Source: Allomesorhizobium camelthorni
GTDB lineage: Bacteria > Pseudomonadota > Alphaproteobacteria > Rhizobiales > Rhizobiaceae
NCBI RefSeq assembly: GCF_011045125.1
Contig: NZ_JAAKZF010000021.1
Location: forward strand, 17,585 to 81,584
Direction: 5' to 3'
DNA length: 64,000 nt
Part shown: positions 50,279-58,711 of the stretch, piece after piece
How positions within the stretch are numbered: the first letter of the stretch is position 1
How the letters are laid out: every line of letters starts with the position of its first letter
The notes under the pieces: model-generated
Seen by the model: the letters and a program-made list of their open reading frames with translations, nothing else
What the model was told of the DNA's origin: nothing
The model's database searches: none
Translations under genes and position numbers: made by a program

Positions 50279-50811
50279 GGCGTCGCCCCAAGACCGTTTC
50301 CGCATGCGGGGCAATCATATTCTCTTTGTTGTCAGCCGCGTCGGCCCAGCAACAGATGGCAGCTCTTCCGAATGGTGCGTCGTCCCTCCGCGAAGTATAT
50401 CAGGACTGGAGCGTCGCCTGCGCCGTTCGGGAGAACACGAAGATCTGCTCGCTCTCGCAGGACCAAGTGCAACAGAACGGTCAGAGGCTTCTTGCTGTAG
50501 AGGTACACAGAAGTGCAGATGGTTCGGCAACTGCTACCCTGCTTCTGCCCTTCGGCATATTACTCGACTCTGGCGTGACGCCGCAGATCGACGACCAGCC
50601 GCCATTGTCGCCGCTGCGGTTCAGGACCTGCCAGCCCACAGGGTGCCTTGCCGTGTTTTCGATCGATCCGCCGACGCTCGGAAAGATGAGAGAAGGCTCG
50701 GTGCTGAAGCTTAATGTCAGGACCGCTGCCGAGACCCAGCTGACGTTTCCGGTGTCCCTGCGCGGCCTGACCGTAGCGCTCGATCGCATGGCTGCATTGA
50801 GCACACGTTGA
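50275..50811 (+). CDS. IalB family periplasmic protein, second copy
   Basis: 178 residues from ATG 50275, overlapping the previous stop; in-frame ATGs a few codons upstream are possible. Signal peptide TVSACGAIIFSLLSAASAQQ; the IalB domain has VYQDWSVACAVRENTKICSLSQDQ (Cys pair) and CQPTGCLAVFSI (Cys pair), the same pattern as the 48521 product but clearly diverged. It is the last gene of the adhesin operon. Confidence 0.8.
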   Translation: MRRRPKTVSACGAIIFSLLSAASAQQQMAALPNGASSLREVYQDWSVACAVRENTKICSLSQDQVQQNGQRLLAVEVHRSADGSATATLLLPFGILLDSGVTPQIDDQPPLSPLRFRTCQPTGCLAVFSIDPPTLGKMREGSVLKLNVRTAAETQLTFPVSLRGLTVALDRMAALSTR

Positions 50812-51646
50812 GGGACACAAGGGCGTCAACTGTTGACAACCATAGCGCCTTTTCGCCGTGTCTCGTAGGTGGCGGGTATTAACGTCCGCTCTCGCGCTGC
50901 TGGTCGGACGTTCGTCGCCTCAGCGGTAGACGTCGGCTACTGGCGCTCCTTGCTCGTTCCGATGGACGGGACAAATCGGCCATCGGAACATAAGCGCTGA
51001 CTACCGTTACTGCCCTGATCGACGCCGCGCGATTTCCGTGTTCCGTACGCTTCCCATAGGAACCGGGAGATGCGTGCATGCTTCAACGCATCCGGAAAAG
51101 GGGAAGTTTGCGACTTGAGGGTAGCCAACACCCCCCGTCCGATCCAGCAACGGGTGGCACAACGCGACCGCACCTATCCAGATTGCTAAGCAAACCGTGC
51201 GGATGGCCGGGCTGATAGTTCATCGAAATCCGTCCAGCTCTGCATTCGTCTATGGCTGAGCGGGCCCCTTTCAGGTCTCGATAAAGAAGATCGACCTTTC
51301 GTCCTGACAGGGGTAAGCCAAGCTCCTCCGTTGATCCATCGGCCCCATTCGCCGAGCGGTGCCTTGGCCGAAGACTACGCGCGAATGGTGGAAGACGGAC
51401 TGCGGCTTGAGGAAGCCAAGATATTCGACGTCCTTAGGGACCGATGCGCCGACATCGCAGAGCGAGCAAATGCCGCAGCAAAGCGATGATCGATCTGCAT
51501 GAACGCCTATGCAACAGCCTCACGCTATTACATGGCGACTATCAAAAGAAATCTCGGGAGAGTCGCGCTCCGCTCGCCTGGCAGGCCCGCCTGGAATACT
51601 TTACGACTGTTAGACCATGATCCACCCAGATAGCACGGCCCAAGCA
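50812..51646. other. Gene-poor region downstream of the adhesin operon
   Basis: 835 bases with no intact gene. A hairpin AACGTCCG/CGGACGTT (50881-50888 with 50905-50912) and a 13-bp palindrome GTCAACTGTTGAC (50825-50837) lie near the operon end. At 51361-51489 a short open stretch with coding-like codon use reads AEDYARMVEDGLRLEEAKIF and ends NAAAKR-stop, apparently the C-terminal remnant of an unidentified gene. Confidence 0.5.
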
Positions 51647-52210
51647 TTAAACGTAAAGCAGCCCCTGCCTCAACCCGATGGCAACCGCGTCGGCGCGGTT
51701 CTGCGCGTGAAGCTTGGTGAGCACGGCGGCGACATGGAATTTTGCCGTATGCACTGAAATCTTGAGCTGGCGAGCGATCACCTTGTTGGAAGCGCCATCG
51801 GCGAGCAAAGCCAGCGTTTCCATTTCGCGCGGCGTAAGAACTGCGTGCAGATGCCCGTTTGGCCCCGCCTCGGACGCATGAAGAACGTCGGCATGGCCTG
51901 ACTGGGCAGGCAAGAGACGGTATCCGGCAGCGGCAATCTTGACGGCGGCGCCGACCAACGCCGTGGCGGCATCGGCCGGCAGCACGGCATGAATATTTGT
52001 GCCGGTAGCGCCGACTCCAAGCGCGACATGCGGCGTTACGCCGTCAAACAATTCGCCGTCCGTCACAATGGCATCGAAGCCGTCCGGTTGTTCGAGTTCG
52101 GACGGTACCACGACTGTCATCCCGTCGTTCTCGGCCAGATCGTGCACGAGCTCTTCCGCACGCTCCGGATCGGACAGGGCGACCATCACAATCAAGGAGC
52201 CTTCAGCCAT
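51647..52210 (-). CDS. LuxR/NarL-type transcriptional regulator
   Basis: 187 residues from the ATG at 52208-52210 (GAGGACAG upstream). The C-terminal 65 residues are a LuxR HTH (LTPREMETLALLADGASNKVIARQLKISVHTAKFHVAAVLTKL). The N-terminal part resembles a receiver-like domain (GSLIVMVALSDPERAEELVHDL) but has no clear phospho-acceptor Asp motif or Lys, so phosphorylation is doubtful. It follows the PDZ protein gene by ten bases on the same strand and is probably co-transcribed with it. Confidence 0.85.
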   Translation of the reverse strand: MAEGSLIVMVALSDPERAEELVHDLAENDGMTVVVPSELEQPDGFDAIVTDGELFDGVTPHVALGVGATGTNIHAVLPADAATALVGAAVKIAAAGYRLLPAQSGHADVLHASEAGPNGHLHAVLTPREMETLALLADGASNKVIARQLKISVHTAKFHVAAVLTKLHAQNRADAVAIGLRQGLLYV

Positions 52211-52220
52211 CTGTCCTCGC

Positions 52221-53093
52221 TCAGGAACGCGGACGTGCACCAATCGTCACCTCTACGCGACGCTCTTCGCCTCCCCGCAGCAGACGGAGCGCGATTGTCT
52301 TGCCGACACTGTCGGGGCCGAGACGACGGATCAGGTCGCGTACGCCATCGATTTCTTCGTCACCCCAGGCTGTGATGATGTCGCCGAGCACCAGCCCAGC
52401 CTTTTCCGCCGGCCCGCCTTCCTCGAGGCTCATCACCATCGCGCCATGTGCCTTCGCCTGACGCACCGGATGCAGCCCGGCACCAAGATAGCCGCGCGGC
52501 ACGTGCCCTTTCTCGGCGAGCGTTGCCGTAACGCGATCCACGGTTTCAGCGGGAATGACGAGCACGCGCCGGCGGGGGCCAAACAGGACGAGCCCGACAA
52601 AGCTGCCTTCGGCATCGATCGCCGCGCCGCCCTCGGCGCGTGGATCGATGCTGGCTGAAAGCCGGATACGCCGGTCGATCAGCCCGCCCCTCATGCTGCG
52701 CCAGGCTGGGCCTGCCTCTGCAACGACGCCGTAACCGGCGAGGGCCGAGGCATCACCGCGACCCACTACGATCACCAGATTTCCTGCTTCGATCCGTCCC
52801 GCGGGCCTCAGCGCCGACACTCCTTCCGGAACGCTGGATTTCAGAACCGCAATTCCCGTCGTCGGATCGCGGCCGACGAATTCGGCCGGTGCAGTGCCGC
52901 CGGATTGAAATGTCAAAGTGATGCCGTCTTCGGTCTCGATCGTCTCGCTCGCGGCGACAAACAATCCGTCCCGCCAGTGAACAGCACTCGAAGAATTGTG
53001 GCGGCTGGCGTGGACTGCAGCGATTGCCGGAGCGGTGGCGGCGACAAGGCCGGCGATCTCGCGAGAGAAATCTAGAAGACTGGCTTTCGGCAT
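52221..53093 (-). CDS. PDZ protein with a degenerate S1C (DegP-like) protease domain
   Basis: 290 residues from ATG 53093 (AGAGGAGAAAG upstream). The N-terminal 190 residues align in pattern with trypsin-like HtrA/DegP domains, but the triad is lost: AASETI where the His should be, TTGIAVLK in place of TDIAVLK, and DPRAEGGA in place of NPGNSGGP. The C-terminal part is an intact PDZ domain (GYLGAGLHPVRQAKAHG, ADKAGL-like AEKAGLVLGDIITAWG). No signal peptide is seen. It is divergent from a triad-intact protease gene that lacks PDZ. A binding or chaperone role is more likely than proteolysis. Confidence 0.8.
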   Translation of the reverse strand: MPKASLLDFSREIAGLVAATAPAIAAVHASRHNSSSAVHWRDGLFVAASETIETEDGITLTFQSGGTAPAEFVGRDPTTGIAVLKSSVPEGVSALRPAGRIEAGNLVIVVGRGDASALAGYGVVAEAGPAWRSMRGGLIDRRIRLSASIDPRAEGGAAIDAEGSFVGLVLFGPRRRVLVIPAETVDRVTATLAEKGHVPRGYLGAGLHPVRQAKAHGAMVMSLEEGGPAEKAGLVLGDIITAWGDEEIDGVRDLIRRLGPDSVGKTIALRLLRGGEERRVEVTIGARPRS

Positions 53094-53253
53094 GATCTTT
53101 CTCCTCTGATCTGATGCGAGGAATCTCGCCGATTTCGCTATGCGGTCCAACTCGCCTCACGGCTAGGTTCGGACTGGTCATTCGGGCAGGTCGCGCCAAG
53201 CCTGCCTGCCAACTCATATAAATATCGACAGCCTCCTATGCCGGAGAAATGCG

Positions 53254-53964
53254 ATGCTTGACCGAGCCGAGAATAAAAACGATCTAAAAATATCCGCTGA
53301 CGACCTACTGCTCGACGCTTACTCGCGCTCTGTAGCCGATACCGTAGAGATGGTTGGGCCGGCCGTGTGCCGCGTTGAGGCCCCGGTGGAAAGGCGAGCG
53401 GGCCTCGGCTCCGGCATGGTGATCTCCTCCGACGGACTGGTCGTCACCAACAGCCATGTAGTTGGTGAGACAAACACTGTCAGGGTCATCGTTCCGGATG
53501 GCTCCTCGGCGCAAGCTCGCGTTCTTGGCCGCGACCCCGACACCGACATTGCCCTGCTTCGCGCCAATTCGAACTTCGCAGCAGTCGCCGAACTCGGCGA
53601 CAGCAAATCCCTGCGCCGGGGTCAAATCGCGATCGCCATCGGCAACCCGCTCGGCTTTGACTGGACGGTCACAACGGGGGTTGTTTCGGCCCTCGGGCGG
53701 AGCATGCGGGCCTTGACGGGACGGCTGATCGACGACGTCATCCAGACCGACGCTGCGCTAAATCCCGGTAACTCGGGTGGCCCACTCGTGGCGACAAACG
53801 GTAAAGTCGTCGGCATCAACACGGCCGTCATTCGCGGCGGTCGAAGGCGAGGAAGGCCTGCTGCTCATTTGGTCCCGGCCGAACCGGGATTGAAGAATCG
53901 AAGCAACGCGGCCCCCGTTGCAATCCATCCTGACATGAATGCGCCAACCGCCGTGCTACCTTGA
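53254..53964 (+). CDS. S1C (HtrA/DegP-like) serine protease, C-terminally altered
   Basis: 236 residues. The trypsin-like domain has all triad residues: His68 in VTNSHVVG, Asp98 in DTDIALLR and Ser174 in NPGNSGGPL. After VVGINTAVIRGG (about residue 194) the sequence leaves the family pattern and becomes basic and Pro-rich, with neither the last beta strands nor a PDZ domain. Homologues of this layout are usually about 300 residues or more, so the gene appears truncated by deletion or rearrangement. No signal peptide. It is divergent from the triad-less PDZ protein. Confidence 0.75.
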   Translation: MLDRAENKNDLKISADDLLLDAYSRSVADTVEMVGPAVCRVEAPVERRAGLGSGMVISSDGLVVTNSHVVGETNTVRVIVPDGSSAQARVLGRDPDTDIALLRANSNFAAVAELGDSKSLRRGQIAIAIGNPLGFDWTVTTGVVSALGRSMRALTGRLIDDVIQTDAALNPGNSGGPLVATNGKVVGINTAVIRGGRRRGRPAAHLVPAEPGLKNRSNAAPVAIHPDMNAPTAVLP

Positions 53965-53966
53965 GC

Positions 53967-53997
53967 GCCAGACCGGTGTTTGCGACACCGGTCTGGC
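53967..53997. terminator. Perfect hairpin after the S1C protease gene
   Basis: GCCAGACCGGTGT (53967-53979) pairs with ACACCGGTCTGGC (53985-53997) over 13 bp around a TTGCG loop, three bases after the protease stop codon. No T-run follows, so it may be a rho-dependent or mRNA-stabilising hairpin rather than a classic terminator. Confidence 0.6.
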
Positions 53998-54029
53998 AGC
54001 CTGCCATGAAGTGAAGAGGAGAGTTCACC

Positions 54030-54407
54030 ATGTCCAGGATCAACCGCCGCGCCTTGCTGCTCCACTCCGGCAGCGCCGTCATTGCCTCGACGATAGCGGC
54101 GACGGCTCTTGTCACAGAGCCGCAGCACCGAGACCGGGAACCGTCCCGCCATCTGCTGTTGCTGATCAAGGCTCACGAGGCGGCGTACGCGGCGTTCGAC
54201 AAGGCGATCCATGACACGGGCGGCAGCAGCCGCGATCACGACAGGGCCAGCCGGGCTGAGGAAAGGGCGCTGCTGGCTATCTGCGCCTATCCTGCGATCA
54301 GAAAAGGCGATCGCCTGGCCAAGGCCCAATATCTTTTGAAGATCGAGGCGCGCGGCGAGCTCGACCTGGCGGAGCACATGCGGGCTCTTCTCCGCTCGAC
54401 GATGTGA
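54030..54407 (+). CDS. Hypothetical protein with Tat-like N-terminus
   Basis: 125 residues; AAGAGGAGAG lies ten bases before ATG. The N-terminus INRRALLLHSGSAVIASTIAATAL resembles a twin-arginine or Sec signal. The rest is charged and helical (LLIKAHEAAYAAFDKAIHDTGG, RAEERALLAICAYPAIRKGDRLAKAQYLL). No function recognised; short helical proteins of this type are frequent in Mesorhizobium. Confidence 0.65.
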   Translation: MSRINRRALLLHSGSAVIASTIAATALVTEPQHRDREPSRHLLLLIKAHEAAYAAFDKAIHDTGGSSRDHDRASRAEERALLAICAYPAIRKGDRLAKAQYLLKIEARGELDLAEHMRALLRSTM

Positions 54408-54447
54408 AAGGGATAAGGGCCGACGCGCGTGGCCGGTCGGACTCCGA

Positions 54448-54657
54448 TCAGATCACCCGAAGCTCACCGGCTGACGTCTTTCCGGAACGTTTGTCCTGCA
54501 TCAGTTCGTAGCTGACTTTCTGACCTTCATTGAGGCCCCGCAAGCCGGAGCGCTCGACGGCGGAAATATGCACGAACACATCCGGGCCGCCCTGATCAGG
54601 CTCAATGAAGCCAAATCCCTTTTGCGAATTAAACCACTTTACCGTCCCGGTAGCCAT
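54448..54657 (-). CDS. cspA: Cold-shock domain protein
   Basis: 69 residues from the ATG at 54655-54657 (AAGGGC upstream). The single cold-shock domain has RNP1 KGFGFIEP and RNP2 VFVHISAV, and starts [12 protein letters not shown]. It binds single-stranded RNA or DNA and acts as an RNA chaperone. The longer open frame upstream is an artefact of the leader. The leader is 5' of a divergent substrate-binding-protein gene; the 359-base gap shows no other feature. Confidence 0.95.
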   Translation of the reverse strand: MATGTVKWFNSQKGFGFIEPDQGGPDVFVHISAVERSGLRGLNEGQKVSYELMQDKRSGKTSAGELRVI

Positions 54658-55016
54658 AGAGAGCCCTTTTTCTGACAGGGTGACCGCGTGCTGATTGCGT
54701 TGACGTTTCACGGGGGGATCAGCAGGCCAAGCATATCCATGACGGTCATCCATTGCCAATATGGAAAGCGAACCGGAGGTCACGTTGCACTCGCGCCGGT
54801 CCGGCGCTGTGTGGATTTCAGTCCGCATCGACGGGCAGAATGGCCCGTCGATGTTCCCAAGCCCCCGTGACCGAGGTTTGAGCGCTGTCAAGGCCGCGCA
54901 GATCTGCCGGCAGATCGTGCGCCGCGGAGCGGTTGCCTTGACCGCGCGATACGCGGTCACAATTTCGGCAGGCGGTCGGTGAGAGCTGGCCGACCCAACG
55001 GAGAGGCAAATCCCTC

Positions 55017-56600
55017 ATGTCAAACGAACTCGACAATCTCAGCCGGCGCGTCGCTGCTGGCAAGCTGAGCCGGCGTGATTTTCTCGGCCGCGCCGCCGCC
55101 ATCGGCGTCACTGCCACCTTTGCCAATTCGTTGCTCGCCTCTGCGGTCCGCGCAGCGGGCCCGGTGAGGGGCGGCATCCTTCGCGCCGGCATGCAGGGCG
55201 GCGCCGCTACCGACAGCCTCGACCCTGCGACATGGTCAAGCCAGGTTCCCTATTTCTTCGGTCGCCAATGGGCCGAACAGCTCGTGCAAATTTCCGCCGA
55301 AGGCGAGGTGAAGCCGGCGCTTGCCGAGGAATGGAGTGCATCCGACGACGCCAAGGTCTGGACTTTCAAGATTCGCAAGGGCGTGCAGTTCCACAACGGC
55401 AAGGAGATGACGCCGGCCGACGTCGTTGCGACGATGGAGCGTCACTCCGACAAGAATTCAAAATCCGGCGCGCTCGGCATCATGGGCGGCATCGACAACG
55501 TTAAGGCGGAAGGCGACACAGTTGTCTTCTCGTTGAAGGACGCAAATGCCGACCTGCCCTTCCTGCTCGACGACTATCACCTGATGATCCAGCCGAACGG
55601 CGGCAAGGACAACCCGGCCGAAGGCATCGGCACCGGCCCCTACAAGATCGCCGTGAACGAGGCCGGCTTGCGCCTCGGCGGGGAGAAGTTCGCCAATTAC
55701 TGGCGCGACGACCGCGGCTTCGCCGACCAGATCGAGATCATCGTCATCAATGACGCGACGGCGCGCACCTCCGCCCTCCAGGGTGGGCAGGTCGACATCA
55801 TCAACCGCGTTGAGCCCAAGGTCGTCGAGCTCATCAAGCGCACGCCCGGGGTGACGATCCAGAACGTCGCCGGCAAGGGCCATTATGTCTTCATCGCCCA
55901 CTGCAACACCGCGCCCTTCGACAACAACGATCTGAGGCTAGCGCTGAAATACGCCCTCGACCGCGAAGAGATGGTCCAGAAGATTTTGCAGGGCTACGGC
56001 TCGGTCGGCAACGATACGCCAATCAACCAGGCCTACCCTCTCTTCACCGAAATGGAGCAGCGCACCTACGATCCCGAAAAGGCAGCCTTCCACTACAAGA
56101 AGTCCGGCCATTCCGGTCCGGTCCTGCTGCGTACGTCGGACGTTGCCTTCCCCGGCGCGGTGGACGCCACCCAGCTCTACCAGCAGAGCGCTGCAAAAGC
56201 CGGCATAACTATCGAGGTCAAGCGCGAGCCCGGCGACGGCTACTGGTCCGAAGTCTGGAACAAACAGCCCTTCTCCGCCTCCTATTGGGGCGGACGGCCG
56301 ACACAGGACCAGATGTATTCTACGGCCTATTATTCCAAGGCGGATTGGAACGACACGCGCTTCTTCCGCGAGGATTTTGACAAGATGCTGTTTCAGGCGC
56401 GCGCCGAACTGGATGTCGAGAAGCGCAAGAAGATCTACGCCGACATGGGCACGATCGTGCGCGACGAGGGAGGCGCCATCGTGCCGATGTTCAACGACTT
56501 CATCGACGCGACGAGCTCCAAGGTCGGCGGCTGGAGCCCGGACGGCAATCAGGAGATGATGGGCGGCTACGCCCTGTCCAAGTGCTGGCTAGTGGCCTGA
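55017..56600 (+). CDS. Orphan ABC transporter substrate-binding protein, family 5
   Basis: 527 residues. It starts with a Tat signal (LSRRDFLGRAAAIGVTATFANSLLASAV). The SBP_bac_5 domain is full length (LAEEWSASDDAKVWTFKIRKGVQFHNGKEM and NRVEPKVVELIKRTPGVTI). It probably binds peptides or similar solutes in the periplasm. No permease or ATPase genes adjoin it, so it must use a transporter encoded elsewhere. Confidence 0.9.
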   Translation: MSNELDNLSRRVAAGKLSRRDFLGRAAAIGVTATFANSLLASAVRAAGPVRGGILRAGMQGGAATDSLDPATWSSQVPYFFGRQWAEQLVQISAEGEVKPALAEEWSASDDAKVWTFKIRKGVQFHNGKEMTPADVVATMERHSDKNSKSGALGIMGGIDNVKAEGDTVVFSLKDANADLPFLLDDYHLMIQPNGGKDNPAEGIGTGPYKIAVNEAGLRLGGEKFANYWRDDRGFADQIEIIVINDATARTSALQGGQVDIINRVEPKVVELIKRTPGVTIQNVAGKGHYVFIAHCNTAPFDNNDLRLALKYALDREEMVQKILQGYGSVGNDTPINQAYPLFTEMEQRTYDPEKAAFHYKKSGHSGPVLLRTSDVAFPGAVDATQLYQQSAAKAGITIEVKREPGDGYWSEVWNKQPFSASYWGGRPTQDQMYSTAYYSKADWNDTRFFREDFDKMLFQARAELDVEKRKKIYADMGTIVRDEGGAIVPMFNDFIDATSSKVGGWSPDGNQEMMGGYALSKCWLVA

Positions 56601-57085
56601 GCCCGGCCTTGCGTGGGAATCGGCACTACCCCGCCGGCTCCTAGGATTGCATGCTTTGTCGTGCCGATCAGCGTTGAGACCCTACGCCGAACCACACACT
56701 CAGTGAGGACGCTGCACGCTCCGAAGGCTTACCGGCAACCATGGCGGGCGAACCACTGGACCAGGCGTGCGGATCGAGGAGATTTCTGCACCACCGCCGT
56801 GGCGCAGCCCGTGCCGCTTCTGAGAATGGTCACGGTGCTGGCTTAGGTTCGCAAAGTTTTTCGCGGGCTTGCCGGATCAGCCATAGCCGATCACGCTCAG
56901 CAGAAGAATGCCTCGACAACAGGGCGGGGTTTTCGACCTACAAGCCTTCCCCAAGCCCGCTTGACCAGCGCGGCGCCGGCCATCTAGCTTAATCCCGCCC
57001 TTAAGTGGCGAACGCAGCGCCCGGCGAGATATAGGGGACGGCATCGAGTTATCGGTCGACCCGATTCCGCGGAGGATTGCCATCA
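56601..57085. other. Intergenic region, no gene recognised
   Basis: 485 bases between the orphan binding protein and the AI-2E family gene. Short open frames exist but have no ribosome sites or family resemblance. It may hold the terminator of the first and promoter of the second gene; neither is clear. Confidence 0.5.
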
Positions 57086-58096
57086 TTGACGGAACGGTCA
57101 GACCTCGACGCCATCTCTGTCTTGGCAACGCTCGTCGCGCTTTATGCCGTTCTGAAGCTTGGGCTGCTTCCGGCGCTTCTGGCGGGGCTGCTCATCGCAC
57201 AACTTGTGCACTCCGCCGTCCCAGTGCTGTATCGTTTCGGCATTGCCAATCGCAAGCTCGGCAGGGCAATCGCATTGACCCTGGTGACTGTGATCGTCAC
57301 GACCGTGATCGCACTGTTGGTCGTTGCCATTTCATCCCAACTCACTGCCGGCCCGGAGAATCTCTTTTTTCTCCTCCAGCGCATGGCGGAGGTGATCGAC
57401 ACCGCACGTAACCACTTGCCTTCCTGGACGAGGGACTACCTGCCGGCAAATATCAAAGAATTCGAGGACGCCGCCTCCCAATGGTTGCGCGACAATGCAT
57501 GGCAGCTCCGCTACATCGGCGGTGATGTCGGTTCGTTTGTCTTCTACGTAATCGTCGGCATGATAATTGGCGGTATGATCGCCTTTGGCAGGGACACTCG
57601 TGCATACGAGCCTGGACCGCTGGCTGCCGCACTTGAGGCGCGCGTTATGGTGCTCAGCAAGGCGTTCCACGGAATTGTGTTTGCCCAGATCCGCATTTCG
57701 GCACTGAACACACTTCTGACGGCCATCTATCTCGCCCTCGTGCTCCCAATTTTTGGTATCAATCTGCCGTTTTTGAAGACCATGATAGCCGTCACCTTTC
57801 TGGTTGGGCTCCTGCCGGTGATCGGTAATCTCATCTCGAACACGGTGATTGTGCTGGTGAGTTTCAGCGTATCACCGGCGGTCGCATTGGCCTCGCTCGC
57901 CTTCCTCGTGATTATTCACAAGCTCGAATATTTCGTGAATGCCCGCATCATCGGCACGAGGATAAAAGCCTGGGCTTGGGAGCTTCTCTTGGCGATGCTT
58001 GTAATGGATGCATGGTTCGGGGTTCCGGGACTGATCGCTGCACCAATCTACTACGCCTATGTCAAGTACGAGCTGATGATGCGGAAGTTGATCTGA
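57086..58096 (+). CDS. AI-2E family transporter
   Basis: About 336 residues. The start is probably TTG 57086, ten bases after GGAGG; TTG 57077 is the alternative but touches the ribosome site. It has seven to eight membrane segments, a long central soluble stretch (FFLLQRMAEVIDTARNHLPSWT) and the family C-terminus with FLVGLLPVIGNLISNTVIVL, VNARIIGTRI and PGLIAAPIYYAYVKYEL. Members of this family export small molecules or ions; a quorum-signal role is not implied by membership. Confidence 0.85.
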   Translation: MTERSDLDAISVLATLVALYAVLKLGLLPALLAGLLIAQLVHSAVPVLYRFGIANRKLGRAIALTLVTVIVTTVIALLVVAISSQLTAGPENLFFLLQRMAEVIDTARNHLPSWTRDYLPANIKEFEDAASQWLRDNAWQLRYIGGDVGSFVFYVIVGMIIGGMIAFGRDTRAYEPGPLAAALEARVMVLSKAFHGIVFAQIRISALNTLLTAIYLALVLPIFGINLPFLKTMIAVTFLVGLLPVIGNLISNTVIVLVSFSVSPAVALASLAFLVIIHKLEYFVNARIIGTRIKAWAWELLLAMLVMDAWFGVPGLIAAPIYYAYVKYELMMRKLI

Positions 58097-58342
58097 GACA
58101 ACCGTGTTGTGAGGCGGCCGCCAACGGTGTCTGCCTGGACGATCGTTTCCAGCTCGCGCGACCCCTTCGCGCGAGCGGTCAGTGCCTAGCGGCATCACCG
58201 GCAGCGGTCGCGGATGCCTCCGAAGACCATGTTGTGCAGCGATCAAGCACCGCACAATCGCGTTTCCCAGCGTAAGATTAGCCGCTCAATGCCCGCGGAA
58301 GCGTAGCCCGGTCGCTTCGCGTTGCAGTAAAATCTTTGTGCG
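58097..58342. other. Intergenic region with GC hairpin
   Basis: No gene seen. CTCGCGCG (58153-58160) pairs with CGCGCGAG (58168-58175) around ACCCCTT, an 8-bp stem 57 bases after the AI-2E stop without a T-run. It may act as a terminator for that gene. Confidence 0.4.
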
Positions 58343-58371
58343 TTGCGATATCAAATTCGACGCCATAGATT
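58343..58371 (+). promoter_or_regulatory. Possible promoter of the small RNA
   Basis: TTGCGA (58343-58348) and TAGATT (58366-58371) are separated by 17 bases and match four of six consensus positions each. Transcription would begin near 58378, just before the first hairpin of the small RNA. Confidence 0.45.
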
Positions 58372-58377
58372 CCGTGT

Positions 58378-58486
58378 GTCGGCCATCTACTCCTCCCAGA
58401 TGCGATGCCGAAACTAGCGAACTCACCTCCTCCCGAGTTCGCACAAATAGAGCCCGCTGCCACCTCCTCCCGGCAGCGGGCTTTTA
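58378..58486 (+). ncRNA. Candidate cuckoo-family small RNA with three CUCCUCCC loops
   Basis: Three hairpins follow one another. Hairpin 1: CATCT/AGATG (58384-58402) with loop ACTCCTCCC. Hairpin 2: GCGAACTC/GAGTTCGC (58417-58442), 8 bp, loop ACCTCCTCCC. Hairpin 3: AGCCCGCTGCC/GGCAGCGGGCT (58451-58482), 11 bp, the same loop, followed by TTTT as an intrinsic terminator. CUCCUCCC in exposed loops can pair with Shine-Dalgarno sequences. Such multi-hairpin RNAs are known in alphaproteobacteria (cuckoo RNAs of Rhizobiales, CcsR RNAs of Rhodobacter), where they act in stress responses. The stems differ while the loops are the same, which shows selection on the loops. Confidence 0.82.
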
Positions 58487-58711
58487 TGGCCTACGCACAG
58501 GTAGCTCCGAGTTGCCCGAGCTAGCGTCGGACCGGTTACAAGATGCCCTATTGCGGGCGGCGCTCGCAGTGGCAAAGATTTACTTTTGTGGTTTTCCCAC
58601 TCACTGCCAGACTTGGCGTGGCGACGTGTCGACAGAATCTCACGGCTAATTGGGGCGACCCTGGCCACATAGCGGCTGACCAGCGCAGGTCGCCGGTCGC
58701 CGCGGGCGACG

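Noticed and set aside
50825..50837. GTCAACTGTTGAC palindrome after the adhesin operon
   Set aside because: Single short dyad downstream of a stop with no T-run and no second copy; not enough to call an operator or terminator.
54670..55010. Several open frames around the cold-shock gene leader
   Set aside because: No ribosome sites or family traits; the cold-shock and binding-protein genes explain the region.
58097..58700. Several short open frames around the small RNA
   Set aside because: They cross strong hairpins and lack ribosome sites; the structured RNA explains the conservation-like pattern better.
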